NCBI RefSeq assembly: GCF_027595985.1
Contig: NC_073312.1
Location: forward strand, 14,046,137 to 14,110,136
From: Sorex araneus
Lineage: Eukaryota; Chordata; Mammalia; Eulipotyphla; Soricidae
Reading direction: 5' to 3'
DNA: 64,000 nucleotides
Shown here: in pieces, positions 33,929 to 44,490 of the stretch
How the letters are laid out: each line of letters starts with the position of its first letter
Position numbering within the stretch: position 1 is the first letter of the stretch
Translations under genes and position numbers: made by a program
Notes under the pieces: generated by a model
Told to the model about the DNA's origin: nothing
Databases searched by the model: none
What the model saw: only the letters and a program-made list of their open reading frames with translations

Positions 33929-34510
33929 AAGAACCAGAGAAAAAAACTCATAGCTCAGCTGGATGAGTGCATACAAAGCAAGCTTTGTATGTGCAAAACT
34001 CAGGTTCAACCCCAGTACTTTGTGGGGACAATTCCCCTAGCACAGTGTCAAAAGCAGCCCCTAAGACCTCTGGTGGCCCAGCATTCTCTCCCTACAAAGA
34101 AAAAGACATTTATATGAACAGATGGGGCATGGATTTGGCCCCTGAGTCAGAATTTACTGATCCCTCTGTGGAACAATTTGGGGAGAACTATCATCTTAAC
34201 AAAACTGAGTTTTCTCTCCGTTAACCTGGTAAATCTCTCCATTTGTTTAGGCCTTTCATAGATTTTTTTAATGGACTTTAAGTTTTAGAACAGTTTCAGG
34301 TTTACCAAAAACGTGAGGAATTAATACATAGATCCCCAGGCCTCCTGCACAGTTTCCTCTGTTGTTAGTATTTTATATGAGTGTGATACTTGGTATCATC
34401 GATGAACCGATGTTGAGATTATTAAAGCTCATAGCTAATTTACATTTTCTTGGTTTTCACCTAAGGTTCATTTTCTATTCCAGGGTCGCCTCTAAGAAGC
34501 ACCAACCTTC

Positions 34511-34682
34511 GGGGGCCGGAGCAATAGCACAGCGGGTAGGGCATTTGCCTTGCACGCGGCTGACCTGGGTTCGATTCCCAGCATCCCATATGGTCCCCTG
34601 GGCAGCGCCAGGGTAATTCCTGAGTGCAGAGCCAGGAGTAACCCCTGAGCATCACCGGGTGGGAACCAAAAAGAAAAAAGAA
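34511..34682 (+). repeat. young SINE, 17-bp target-site duplication
   Basis: Flanks 34494-34510 and 34683-34699 match at 16 of 17 positions. Confidence 0.93.
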
Positions 34683-34909
34683 AAGAAGCACTAACCTTCA
34701 TTGTTCTGTCTCCTTCGTCTCTTCTTGCTTGTGTAATTCCTCAAGGGTTCCTTGCTGTGGATGGCCCTGATAGTTGTGTGCGTTAAGTATTTTGGAAGAT
34801 ATGCCCCATCCTAGAAAGTGTTCTGCTGTTTTTCTCAGAAGGTGGGGGTAGGAGTTTTAGGAAGGAAAACCACAGAGGTAAAGTGCATTTTCAGCACATT
34901 TCATCAAGC

Positions 34910-34990
34910 ATACATGTCATCACTGTCATCTTGTTGCTCATCAATTTGCTCAAGCGGGTGCCAGTAATGTCTCCATTTGTCCCTGTTGCA
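34910..34990 (-). repeat. fragment of second SINE type
   Basis: Minus-strand copy of the 3' part (reverse of 'gatgagcaacgggatgac'). Confidence 0.65.
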
Positions 34991-35764
34991 TGCTAGTGTG
35001 GCCCGATGGCATCATGGGGGTTCTTTTAGGGTCAGTTAATGAGGGCCGTCATACATGTATATCACAAGATTGATGACTGTTGGTGTTGGCCTTATTTTTT
35101 GGCTGGAGTCTTCTTCGTTTGGGTTCTGAACTATCAGCTCGTTCTCATTTTCCCCCCTTTCTATGCCATATGGTTTGGAAGGAAAGAACCACACACAGTT
35201 CATGCCTACAGAATGAGGAGTCAGACCTTTAATTCATTTTAACAAACATTGTCTTTTCAGAGTACACATCTTGTACATTGGTCCAGCTTATCTCTAAGTA
35301 TTTCATGTTGGTACTGGCCCAAATTCTATAATTTGACACTATTATAAGTGGTATTTCTTTACATGTCAATTTCTGGTTTTGCTCTCCTAATATATATGAA
35401 ATACAATTACGAAATAATCTTTATTTCTGATAATAGTCTTTCTTCCCTTGTAGTAAATTCAAATCTGCTTCCATGCTAATTTAGTTACTCCGGGTTTTCT
35501 TTTGATTCCTGTTAGTCCTGTGTATCTTTTTTAGTCCTTCCTCTTTGAAACTATTTGTGTCTTTGCACTTAAAGTCATTTCTGGTATGTATCAGATGTCT
35601 TGCTTTCTTATTCATTCTGACAATGTCTACCTTTTAATTGGAGTGTTTTGACCATTTACATTTAATGTAACTATTGCTCTGGCAATACTTACATTAGTAA
35701 GTATTTGAAACTATTTTTAAACAATTATACTATTTGTCATGTATATTCTTCCTTTTTCTATTTT

Positions 35765-35920
35765 TGGATTTTAGGTCCCACTTGGTAATGTCTGGAGGCT
35801 ACTTCCAGCTCAGGGCTTCCTCCTGGTGCTGCTTGGTAGACCGTGTGGTGCCCGGGATCAAACCCAGGTCTCTTGCACGCAAATCATATGTTCAGCTCAC
35901 TGGACTATCTCTGCAGGCTT
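35765..35920 (-). repeat. old SINE inside the old L1
   Basis: Minus-strand SINE words around 'gggatcaaacccaggtctc', strongly diverged. Confidence 0.6.
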
Positions 35921-36127
35921 TGTATTTTTATTTTTCATTTTCTTTTGGTTTAATTTAATATTTATGTGATTTCATTTGATCACCACCATATATTCACTCT
36001 ATTTCTTTGTAGTATCTTTCTGATTATTTTAGGTTATAATACATATCATAGCTTATCTACATGTGATACTGTTTTTTACCTATGCTTAAAGCAATTTAAA
36101 TTATTCTTTCATTTCTCCTCTTAGGAT

Positions 36128-36225
36128 GAGAAAGGAGAGGCTGCTAAAATCTCAGGGCTGGGAATGGAGATGTTACTGGTGACCGCTCAAACAACTCGAT
36201 GAACAACGGGATGACAGTGACTCCT
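36128..36225 (+). repeat. second SINE type, 3' part (+), one arm of an inverted pair
   Basis: Matches the 'gaggctgctaaaatctcagg' to 'gatgaacaacgggatgac' segment. The opposite-strand copy follows at 36255. Confidence 0.75.
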
Positions 36226-36254
36226 CTTCTTAGCCTTCTGTTAATTTTATTATT

Positions 36255-37140
36255 ATTATCATCATCATCATCCTGTTGATTGTTGATTTTCTCGAGTGGT
36301 CTCAGTAACGTCTCCATTCGTCCTAGCCCTGAGATTTTATTTTATTTTATTTTTTTAATAGTTTATTTTTAATTAGTGAATCAACGTGAGGGTACAGTTA
36401 CATATTTATACATTTTTGTGCTCATGTTTCCCCCATACAGAGTTCGATAACCCATCCCTTCACCAGTGCCCATTCTCTACCACCAGTAAACCCAGGGTCC
36501 CTCCCACCCTCCCCAGTCCCGTCTCCCCCCACCCCAAACTGCCACTATGGCAGGGTATTCCCTTTCATTCTCTCTCTCTGATTAGGTGTTGTGGTTTGCA
36601 ATAAAGGTGTTGAGCGGCCATTGTGTTCAGTCTCTAGTCTACATTCGGCACGTGTCACTCCTCCCCCGCATGACCTCCAACCACATTTTACTTGGTGCTC
36701 CCTTCTCTGAGTTGCCCAGAATGAGACACCAGCCTCCAAGCCATGGAGTCAACCTCCTAGTACTTATTTCTACTATTCTTGGGTATTAGACTCCTAGTCT
36801 ATTATTCTATATTCCACAGATGAGTGCAATCTTTCTATGTCTGTCTCTCTCTTTCTGACTCATTTCACTTAGCATGATACTTTCCATGTTGATTCACTTA
36901 TATGTAAACTTCATGACCTCATTTTTTCTAACAGCTGCGTAGTATTCCATTGTATAGATGTACCAAAGTTTCTTCAACCAGTCATCTGTTCTAGGGCACT
37001 CGGGTTTTTTCCAGATTTTTAGCCCTGAGATTTTAGAAGCCTCTCTTTACTCATCCTTCCCAACGGTGCCGCATTGAAGGCTCTTTCAGGTTCAGGGAAA
37101 TGAGAACCATCATTGTTACTGGTTTATTATTATTACATAT
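36255..37140 (-). repeat. second SINE type (-), split by an L1 insertion
   Basis: 36255-36339 and 37020-37140 are consecutive parts of one minus-strand element, separated by the L1 3' end at 36340-37019. Confidence 0.85.
36340..37019 (-). mobile_element. 5'-truncated L1, about 680 bp, 16-bp target-site duplication
   Basis: Begins with the complement of an A-rich tail, includes the 3' UTR with 'cccatcccttcaccagtgcc', and ends in ORF2 3' sequence ('tagtattccattgtatagat'). Flanked by perfect 16-bp repeats at 36324-36339 and 37020-37035. The intact duplication and low decay point to a fairly recent insertion. Confidence 0.9.
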
Positions 37141-37565
37141 TATATTCCCCTATGTGTTGGGCAGCCTGGCTATGGGGTGCAGTGATGAAACTCAGAGTCT
37201 TGCCCACGGCCAGTATAGTCCTCTGATCCCTGAACTATCTTTCCAGCCCTTCTTTTCAGTTATAGACATTCTAAATACAGTTGAGCATTATTCTAAGTCT
37301 TGGTTCAATTATTTGGAATGAATTTGATTTTTTGCATCTTGTTTTTAAATCCTTGTTGACTAAGACAGACCAGCATGAAAGACAGGGGGGACTTGGACTG
37401 CAGGGCACATAGGAAGCCAACAAACAGTTAGCTACTCCCCAACTCTGACAAACCCCCTGAGGTCCCATTGGATATGTGTGGATGGTGATGTTTCTTGTCT
37501 GCTTAACACACGGACACAGGCGTGTACCACGTGTGGGTGACACTTGAATGCAGCTTAATACAACA

Positions 37566-37795
37566 CATTGGACTGGAGCAATAGCAGAGCACGTAGGGTG
37601 TTTGCCTTGCATGCCACTAACTTGGGTTCGATTCCTCCATCCCTCTCAGAGAGCCCGACAAGCTACCGAGAGTATCCCGCCCGCACGGCAGAGCCTGGCA
37701 AGCTACCTGTGGCGTATTCGATATGCCAAAAACGGTAACAAGTCTCACAGTGGAGACGTTACTGGTGCCCACTCGAGTGATACAGTGATACAGAT
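37566..37795 (+). repeat. second SINE type, full length
   Basis: tRNA-like head as in the common SINE, then a distinct body with two 'agagcc(t)ggcaagctacc' units, GTATTCGATATGCCAAAA and a GATACAG end. The preceding 37141-37565 is single-copy. Confidence 0.85.
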
Positions 37796-38692
37796 TGCAG
37801 CGCTGCCGTCTTGAGAAGAGGAATGCTTCTGACCCCGTGTGAGCTCCGAGAGCTGCTTCCTCTTACTCTTCCAGGTGGTTCTTTTCCTGGCGGGTGCAAA
37901 CACGTGCTGCATGTTTGCACTCAGCCAAGCACTCCAGGGAGCCCCTCTTGCCTGCAGTTCCCCTCGTTGGTATTCTGCTTTGCGAACTCCAGAGACTCCG
38001 AGGCCTTCGGGGCCTCCTCTCCCTTCTCCCGGCTCCTCTCCCTCAACTCAGGAAACCCTCCCGGCAGGAGCTGGGCGGCATCCTAGCGCTCCCCTCATTT
38101 GTTTCCCATCTCTCGGGCATCTCTGCCTTTTGTTGCCCAAGAGTGAATGTTTTAGAAACGATTTTTTTTTGGGGGGGGGTGGCCGGGGGCGGTGGTCAAC
38201 TTTGGCTTCTCTGTTGCGGCCTGCTGCAGGGCAAATCAGAGCCTTATTATTGTCTTGGTCAGCCTTGGAAGCCTGCGATCAATACGGAATGTTTTATTTA
38301 GCGCAGCTTAAAAGGAAAGACCCTGAGAAGGTGTCTGTGCCCTCCTCGGGGCCAGGATACGCAAAAGGGAGAGAACTTAGCACCACAGGGAGTCACTCGT
38401 TTCCGGTGGGTCTCCCTGTCTGGGCGGGGCCAGGGGTGCGCAGACTTGCCCTGGGCCCCGTGGAGCCTGTCAGGGCTGCTCTTGGGCCGCCAGATGTTGC
38501 TTGATTCAGGGCTGCGGCCCGAGGGTCCTCCTGGCACATCCGTCTCCCAGGCTTCCTCAACTTCTCTCCCTGTCGTGGTCTCTGTTTCTGCACAGAGGTT
38601 TGTAAATCTCCTACATGCTGGGAACAAATGTGTCATGGAATTTTAATTTCACAGCAAAATTAGTTAAGGGTTTTCTTTCTTCTTCTTCTTCG

Positions 38693-38697
<5 letters not shown>

Positions 38698-38760
<63 letters not shown>
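38698..38760 (+). repeat. (CT)n microsatellite
   Basis: About 31 CT units. 37800-38690 is single-copy with moderate GC and no gene seen. Confidence 0.95.
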
Positions 38761-38764
<4 letters not shown>

Positions 38765-38989
38765 ATCCTTTTCCATAGGTTTGCTAGAACTTATTCCCAT
38801 CCCCTGCTATTGACTCTATCCCATTTCCCCCCTCCTCCATCATTCGGGTTTCAGCTTCCAGGACCCGAATGCCTTTGCTGGCTGGAGGAATCCACACCGT
38901 CACCTCGCAGAGCGTGTTTAGTTAATCCCGGTGCAAAGTCAGAACAGGTTGGAGGTCTCTCCCCCGCCCGCCTCTGGCTAACAAAGGAG

Positions 38990-39320
38990 CGGCAGGCGGG
39001 GCTGGCTCCCACCTGGAAACTATTCATTAGCTCTGTATTTGCCCCGCAGTCCAAGTCCCCCTAATTCCCTTCGGGAGATTGGAGTTACCTGGGCTGCTCC
39101 GGAGAGATCAATGAAACAAACTCATTAGCATTTGTAAGCAGGTCCGTGGGAGCCAGGCGGGAGGGATTCATTCTGTAGAGATCAACCCTGGCGAGGCCCC
39201 CCAAATCGAGCTAATCTGCCGCTCCAGCATCAAACTCAGATGCATCCGTCTCTGAATTTCCCTGGTGCTAACCCAGATATAAGAGCGTCAGGGCCCGGCA
39301 CAAGGGCTGCCCAAATTCAG
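38990..39320. promoter_or_regulatory. candidate distal conserved non-coding element
   Basis: Repeat-free block about 24 kb upstream of the start with regularly placed TAAT-type cores (TTCATTAGCT near 39023, CCTAATTCCC near 39060, CTCATTAGCA near 39120, GAGCTAATCTGC near 39207). Enhancer role inferred. Confidence 0.4.
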
Positions 39321-39539
39321 TCCTGGCACTCAGGTAACTTTTCATTCAATGTTTCTGAACTCCTACTGCACCCTATTTTCTAGGCACTGGGAGGGGCAAA
39401 CCCAAGACTCTCCAGCGCTGCTGCCTCTGGCGCTTACATGGATTCAGAGGCAGGCATTGGCGTGTGTGTCCATAAACATGTCTGTGTATGTGTATATTTA
39501 TGTGCATACCCACCTATAATTAGACTATATACAGACTTT

Positions 39540-39660
39540 TTTTTTTTTTTTGGCAAGAGGACACACACCTGCCTGTCCTCAGAATTTATTCCTGGCTCTG
39601 TGTGCAGGGTTCATTGCTGGTGATGCTCAGGGGACCTGATGTGGTGGATTTGAGCCACAT
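39540..39660 (-). repeat. eroded shrew-type SINE
   Basis: Poly(T) start and 'attcctggctctgtgtgcag' body on the minus strand. Confidence 0.6.
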
Positions 39661-39689
39661 ACACAAAGATATAACTGTAATAAGAATCA

Positions 39690-39938
39690 AGGGGCTGGCG
39701 TGATAGCACAGCGGTTGGGCGTTTGCCTTTCACGAAGCCGACTCGTGTTTGATTCTTCTGCCCCTCTCGGAGAGCCTGGCAAGCTACCGTGAGTATCGAG
39801 CCCGCCCGGCAGAGCCTGGCAAGCTACCCGTGGCATATTGGATATGCCAAAAGCAGTAACAACAAGTCTCACAATGAGAGACGTTACTGGTGCCCGCTCG
39901 AGCGAATCGATGAGCAATGGGATGACAGTGACAGTGAC
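39690..39938 (+). repeat. second SINE type, full length, 9-bp target-site duplication
   Basis: Best-preserved copy of the second type. Flanked by TAAGAATCA at 39681-39689 and 39939-39947. Internal units at about 39774 and 39810 repeat AGCCTGGCAAGCTACC. Confidence 0.9.
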
Positions 39939-39954
39939 TAAGAATCAGGCCTCA

Positions 39955-40135
39955 GGAGCTGGGAAGATGGCTTAAAGGACTGAAGACCTGGGCTGGGTCC
40001 CCCAAGCTTGTGTGCTCCCCCAAGCACTGCTAGGAGAGACCCCAAACAATGAACTAGGTTTCACTCCTGACCCTCAGCCAGGTGTGGCCTGAAGTCCCAA
40101 ACACCAACCAAATAAGTAAATAAAACAATATAAAG
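39955..40135 (+). repeat. older shrew-type SINE
   Basis: Diverged body with AAATAAGTAAAT tail. Confidence 0.65.
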
Positions 40136-40332
40136 ACAAGAAAGAGCCAGGGAAAGGCTCCGTGAAGTGATTCCAAACACCCAAGTTCAGCAGCTCAGAG
40201 AGTCCAGCAGCTTCTGTGCAGAGATTCCAGCGTGCAGCTGGAAAATGGGCTAGAAAAGTCGAGCTTCCCGTTCTTTAAAGTTCTGTTCTATAAAGGTGAA
40301 GAGCGTTTCTCCCATTTGCAGACCCAAAGCCC

Positions 40333-40520
40333 AAGGCTCGGGAGAGAGTACAGTGGGTGGGTGCTTGCCTTGTATGCAGCTAACCCTGGAGGGATCTTCA
40401 GCACCAGATTTGGTGCCCTGAGCACTGTGGGGAATGAGCCCTGAGCACAGAGTCAGGAGGAACTCCTGAGCAATGCTGGGTATGGTCCCCCAAGTGAAAC
40501 AAAACAAAACAACAAAACCC
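40333..40520 (+). repeat. older shrew-type SINE
   Basis: Head GGCTCGGGAGAGAGTACAG, body moderately diverged, tail (AAAAC)n. Confidence 0.8.
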
Positions 40521-40620
40521 ACCGAGAAAATAAATCCAACCTCAATTTCCTACGTTCTAGGCCTACTTTTGGCCTAACTCAGAATCCAGAATAGTTCGAA
40601 GATATTAGAAGTAAAAATTG

Positions 40621-40990
40621 GGGCCAGGAATACAAGCCAGTGGTAAAACAACAGTTTGTATATGTGAGTCCCTGGCCTCCAGCCCCAGCACTTACAGAGC
40701 AAAGCAAACCAACAAAATGTAAAAAGGAGGAGTCTGAAGGAATAGCTCAGTGGTTTGGAATCCCTGCTTTCCATGCAGAAGGTCCTGAGTTCAATCCCTG
40801 GTGTCATCACCTGCGCTGGACTCAATACTAGTAGTGCTTCTATCCATGCTCCTGGGAGCCACGTGTGTTTGCTGACTGTTCTGCAGTCGATATGTGAGCA
40901 CCACAAGAAAGGGTTGGGGCCCAGTGAGCACCACTAAAAGATGGATGCACACCATGGCCAGGAAGGCCAGGAAGTCCAATCCCTGGCCTG
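40621..40990 (+). repeat. two old SINE-like elements in tandem
   Basis: Heads at 40621 (GGGGCCAGGAATACAAGCC) and 40735 (GAAGGAATAGCTCAGTGG), each followed by a B-box-like 'gttcaatcc' or decayed equivalent. 40991-41350 is single-copy. Confidence 0.5.
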
Positions 40991-41353
40991 GAGCCCCTGT
41001 GCAAGCCCCTCAGTGATCTCAAATGAGCTCCACACCCACAACTAGTGTGGCCCCCAGTGAGTACATGTGCAAGCACCACAATTCAAGGAGGGCAACCTCG
41101 ACCAAGCGTGCACAACTCCCGCTGAACACACAACTGAACTACAAAAGCACGTAATCCCTGCTCATCCCAGAAACGTCAACGAAGGGAAGCAAAGGGGAGA
41201 GACGGACGAACCAGCTAACTGACGAAATGACTTCTTAGAAGAAAAATGAAAATTGCTTTAAAATCTGCTCCCTTTACCTTATCAAGTCCTTAGTTCTAGG
41301 GGCTGGATTCTGCACTAAAGTCTTAGCTACTTTACATTTAAATTTCTACCCAA

Positions 41354-41490
41354 GGGCCAGAGAGATAGTAGGCACTGATTCCTTCTCTAGCATCTCCTAT
41401 GGTCCCCCACGCCTGCCAGGAGTGATCCCTAAGCTCAGAGCCTCGAGTCAGCCTTGGGTACAGCCTCGTATCGCCCCAAACAATTAAAAA
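41354..41490 (+). repeat. eroded shrew-type SINE
   Basis: Head and body partly deleted; ends AACAATTAAAAAC. 41491-42130 is single-copy with no gene seen. Confidence 0.65.
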
Positions 41491-42149
41491 CTAAAAATAA
41501 AATTTCTACCCGATCTTTGCTTTCTCTTTCTCCCACCTTCTGCTTCCGATATCTTAATCCTCAAGATATGGTCTGTTACACCAACCACGCTCATGATGAA
41601 CCTCGGATTGTGGCCAGTTCCCTCCGGCAGGGGAAGATCACGTAAGCAGCAGAGGGTCTGCTGAATCAGCAGAGGAGTGGGGTGTGGAAGCACTTTTTGG
41701 CCATCTGCTCACAGCTCTCTTTTCTTCCTGACTCATAGCATCCTGGTTTTATTCACCATAGCCCGGAGACTGCAGCCGGTCGGGAAGGGTGAACTCTTCT
41801 TCCATTCTAGTGTTTTGACATCGAATCCACTGAAAACCATCATGGAGGTTTCTTGTCGAAGGAATGGCTTGGACTTGGAGCATGAGAGAGGAGGGGGTGT
41901 CATATTTGGGGAGGTTAAGAAAGTTTTCCAGAGTCATTTGAGAAACCCAAGTCATTTGAGAAATCCACATTCACATGGATTGCTGATGGGATGCTCTTGT
42001 TTTATAAGATTTTCCATATTACAGCAATCCTGTTGGGATGATCTCGCCAAAGAGGATGAATGAGTAGGGTAAAGATAATAAAAAGGAAAAAGGGAGATTA
42101 CCCATTTCATCTTCATTTCATCTTTTTGTTGCAGCAATAACCAGGGATC

Positions 42150-42305
42150 AAGTATACTTGTTTGTGATGCTTGTACCCAGTTGGTTGGGTGCTGAAATCA
42201 CACACAGCAGATTTGCATTAGTCATGCGGGATGGTGCCAGGGAATAAACTCCTGGCCTCACACTGCTAGGCACAGGGTTTACTACCAGTCAACTTCTCCA
42301 GGCCC
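42150..42305 (-). repeat. old SINE-like repeat
   Basis: Minus-strand sequence ending 'caacttctccaggccc', similar in layout to 18120-18500. Confidence 0.5.
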
Positions 42306-42322
42306 CCAGAAATTGTTTTCTT

Positions 42323-42499
42323 TTTTCTTTTTTTTTCTTTTTGGGTCACACCTGGCAATGCACAGGGATTACTCCTGGCTCTGCACTCAAGAATTACTCC
42401 TGGCCATGCTCAGGGGACCATATGGGATGCTGGGGATCGAACCCGGGTCAGCCGCATGCAAGGCAAACACCCTACCCACTGTGGTATCGCTCCAGCCCT
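42323..42499 (-). repeat. young shrew-type SINE, 16-bp target-site duplication
   Basis: Perfect flanking repeats at 42307-42322 and 42500-42515; inserted beside the old repeat ending at 42305. Confidence 0.95.
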
Positions 42500-42941
42500 C
42501 AGAAATTGTTTTCTTAAAGACATCACTGAAGAAGTCAATTACCAAGGCAGAAATCATCCTAATTCCTGTCCCCCTACTATATCAGATAATAAATCTTGCA
42601 GACAGGATTTAGCTGGGTGATTCTTCAGTTCCATGTGACATCAATAAAGGGCAGGTGGTGGTCTTTGGCTCACTGGTAGGATCTTAATAACGGTCACCTA
42701 TCTTGTACCTGAGTAAGGGTTGGGAGCAGGCTGGGCTCAGCTGAGAACCACCGTAGCACACAATTCAATTCTTTCAGTGCCGGTCTTTAGTCGTTAAACT
42801 TTATTTGTGAGTCCATGAACAAAGAAAAAGGCTGCACAGCCCCTCAGGAGCCAGCCTCTCCCCATGCTTGATTGGCTGAAGTATCACCATTCCACCAGGC
42901 TCAGGAAGGAGGAACATGAATCCCTATATTTTCTGGGAGAG

Positions 42942-43072
42942 AGAGCAGTGGTGCTCAGAGCTTACTGCTGGTGGTGCTTGGGGGCCCATACATGGTACTG
43001 GGGGTTGAATCTGGGTAGGTCATGTGCAAAGCAAATGCCTACCCTTGCTCCTGTATTATCTCTCTGGCCTTT
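42942..43072 (-). repeat. older shrew-type SINE
   Basis: Minus-strand body with 'gtggtgctcagagcttac' and an 'atctctctggcc' end. Confidence 0.7.
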
Positions 43073-43097
43073 CTTTCTCTTTTCCTTTCTCTTTCTT

Positions 43098-43275
43098 GGG
43101 GCCAACAAGATAGTACTTGATAGTACATGCAAGTGCTTACCTTCCATGCACACGGTTTGGATTTGATCCCTGGCATCTCATACGGTCCCCCAAGCACCAT
43201 GAGGAGTGATCCCTGAGCACAGAGTCAGGAGTAGCCCCTGAGTTCCACTGGGAGGCCCCCAAACAAAACAAAATA
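43098..43275 (+). repeat. older shrew-type SINE
   Basis: Head GGGGCCAACAAGATAGTAC, near-complete body, (AAAAC)-like tail. 43285-44085 is single-copy with no gene seen. Confidence 0.8.
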
Positions 43276-44085
43276 GAATTATTTTATTGAGAGGTAAAAT
43301 TAGATTATTATATCATTTCATAAGCTGTTGGTAAATTCTTATGAGACTATGAATTAGATATAAACAGAAAGTTTTACTATGCAAGAACCACCGACCTCTT
43401 GATGAGAGAAAAGCATTAAAGAATTTGCAACCAGATTAAAACAGATAAAAGAGCGACCAATATCCCAGTGGTTCTCCCAGCTTTCTTCCTTTGTCCCTCT
43501 CTGCCTGTTTATCCAAATCTCTTACTGCCTGTGCATACTTCCTAGGACCTTGAGTCATTGGGTCTTTAGGGTTGAAGAGCTCATTAATCCTTGGGTGGCC
43601 TCCAAACACTGGTCAAAAAAAAAAAAATCCTCCAGTTTGCATTCCCTTTGTTTCCCCCTTAACCAGTTAGAAACTTTAACAAGAGCCCCGTCCAGAAGCA
43701 AGAAAGTCTAATCAGACCAGAGGGACCACTCATGGCACACCACTGTAATTCCTAGCTCACGTGACACAGAAGAACACAGCCTATGAGCCCCAGGTGATGT
43801 TTGCAAGCAAAGGAGAACATTTCATTTTTCTAACCTCTGTGGACCAAGCATCAGAGAGAACAGGTGAATGAGTTGGACAAGAACCTTAGCTTTGCACCAC
43901 CTCCCTCTTGTGTGTATGCAACAACATCATTCCTATAAAGCACATAAGTGAGTGCCTACTGCATAGTGATGTACCGATAAATGAGATTTCTCACCATCCT
44001 CATTGTCATTAACATAATCGCAGCCAGTATTATTACCGTCACCACTAAGGTTAGTGTCATCATTTTTTTCAAGTCCACATAACAT

Positions 44086-44186
44086 GTGCTCACTTCGGCA
44101 GCACATACACTAAAATTGGAATGATACAGGGAAGATTAGCATGGCTCCTGCACAAGGAGCAAATTTGTGAAGCACTCCATATTTTT
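44086..44186 (+). pseudogene. U6 snRNA pseudogene
   Basis: GTGCTCACTTCGGCAGCACA through ATATTTTT matches U6 spliceosomal RNA nearly end to end, at 101 bp instead of about 107. Six bases are missing between CAAGGA and GCAAATT, next to the U2-pairing region, and there are several substitutions. I see no upstream TATA/PSE arrangement. It looks like a retrotransposed, non-functional copy. Confidence 0.9.
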
Positions 44187-44224
44187 ATTTCACCCCATGA
44201 ATTTACTTGATTTAACATCAGACA

Positions 44225-44432
44225 GGCATGCTCATGGGAGAGCTTGGCAAGCTCCCCGTGGTGTATTCATATGCCAAAACCAGTAACAGTGATGGGTCTC
44301 ATTCTCCTGACCCTGAAAGAGCCTCCAATGCGGCATCGTTGGGAAGGACGAGTAAAGAGAGGCTTCTAAAATCTCAGGACTAGGACGAATGGAGACATTA
44401 CTGAGACCACTGGAGAAAATCGATGATCAACG

Positions 44433-44488
<56 letters not shown>

Positions 44489-44490
44489 GC
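44225..44490 (+). repeat. second SINE type, long form, ending in (GAT)n
   Basis: Body as at 24546. Its GATGACAGTGAT-type end has expanded into about 18 GAT units (44434-44488). Confidence 0.85.

Larger units (their letters stand above)
31640..36120 (-). mobile_element. old, decayed L1 (LINE-1), interrupted by younger insertions
   Basis: Segments at about 31700-31850 and 32050-32750, 33345-33600, 34235-34495 and 35240-36120 match the word patterns of mammalian L1 ORF2 and 3' regions in minus orientation (for example 'gggttaatttgcatttcc' at 32559 and 'ttttaattggagtgttttga' at 35632). Most segments follow L1 order with the 3' end at low coordinates, so they may derive from one element or a few overlapping ones. 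No intact open frame remains. Younger SINEs and an L1 3' end sit inside. Confidence 0.6.

Noticed and set aside
36386-36789. Short coding exons near 36.4-36.8 kb
   Set aside because: The stretch is the 3' UTR of an inserted L1.
44086-44186. Functional U6 gene
   Set aside because: Six-base internal deletion and several substitutions in conserved positions.
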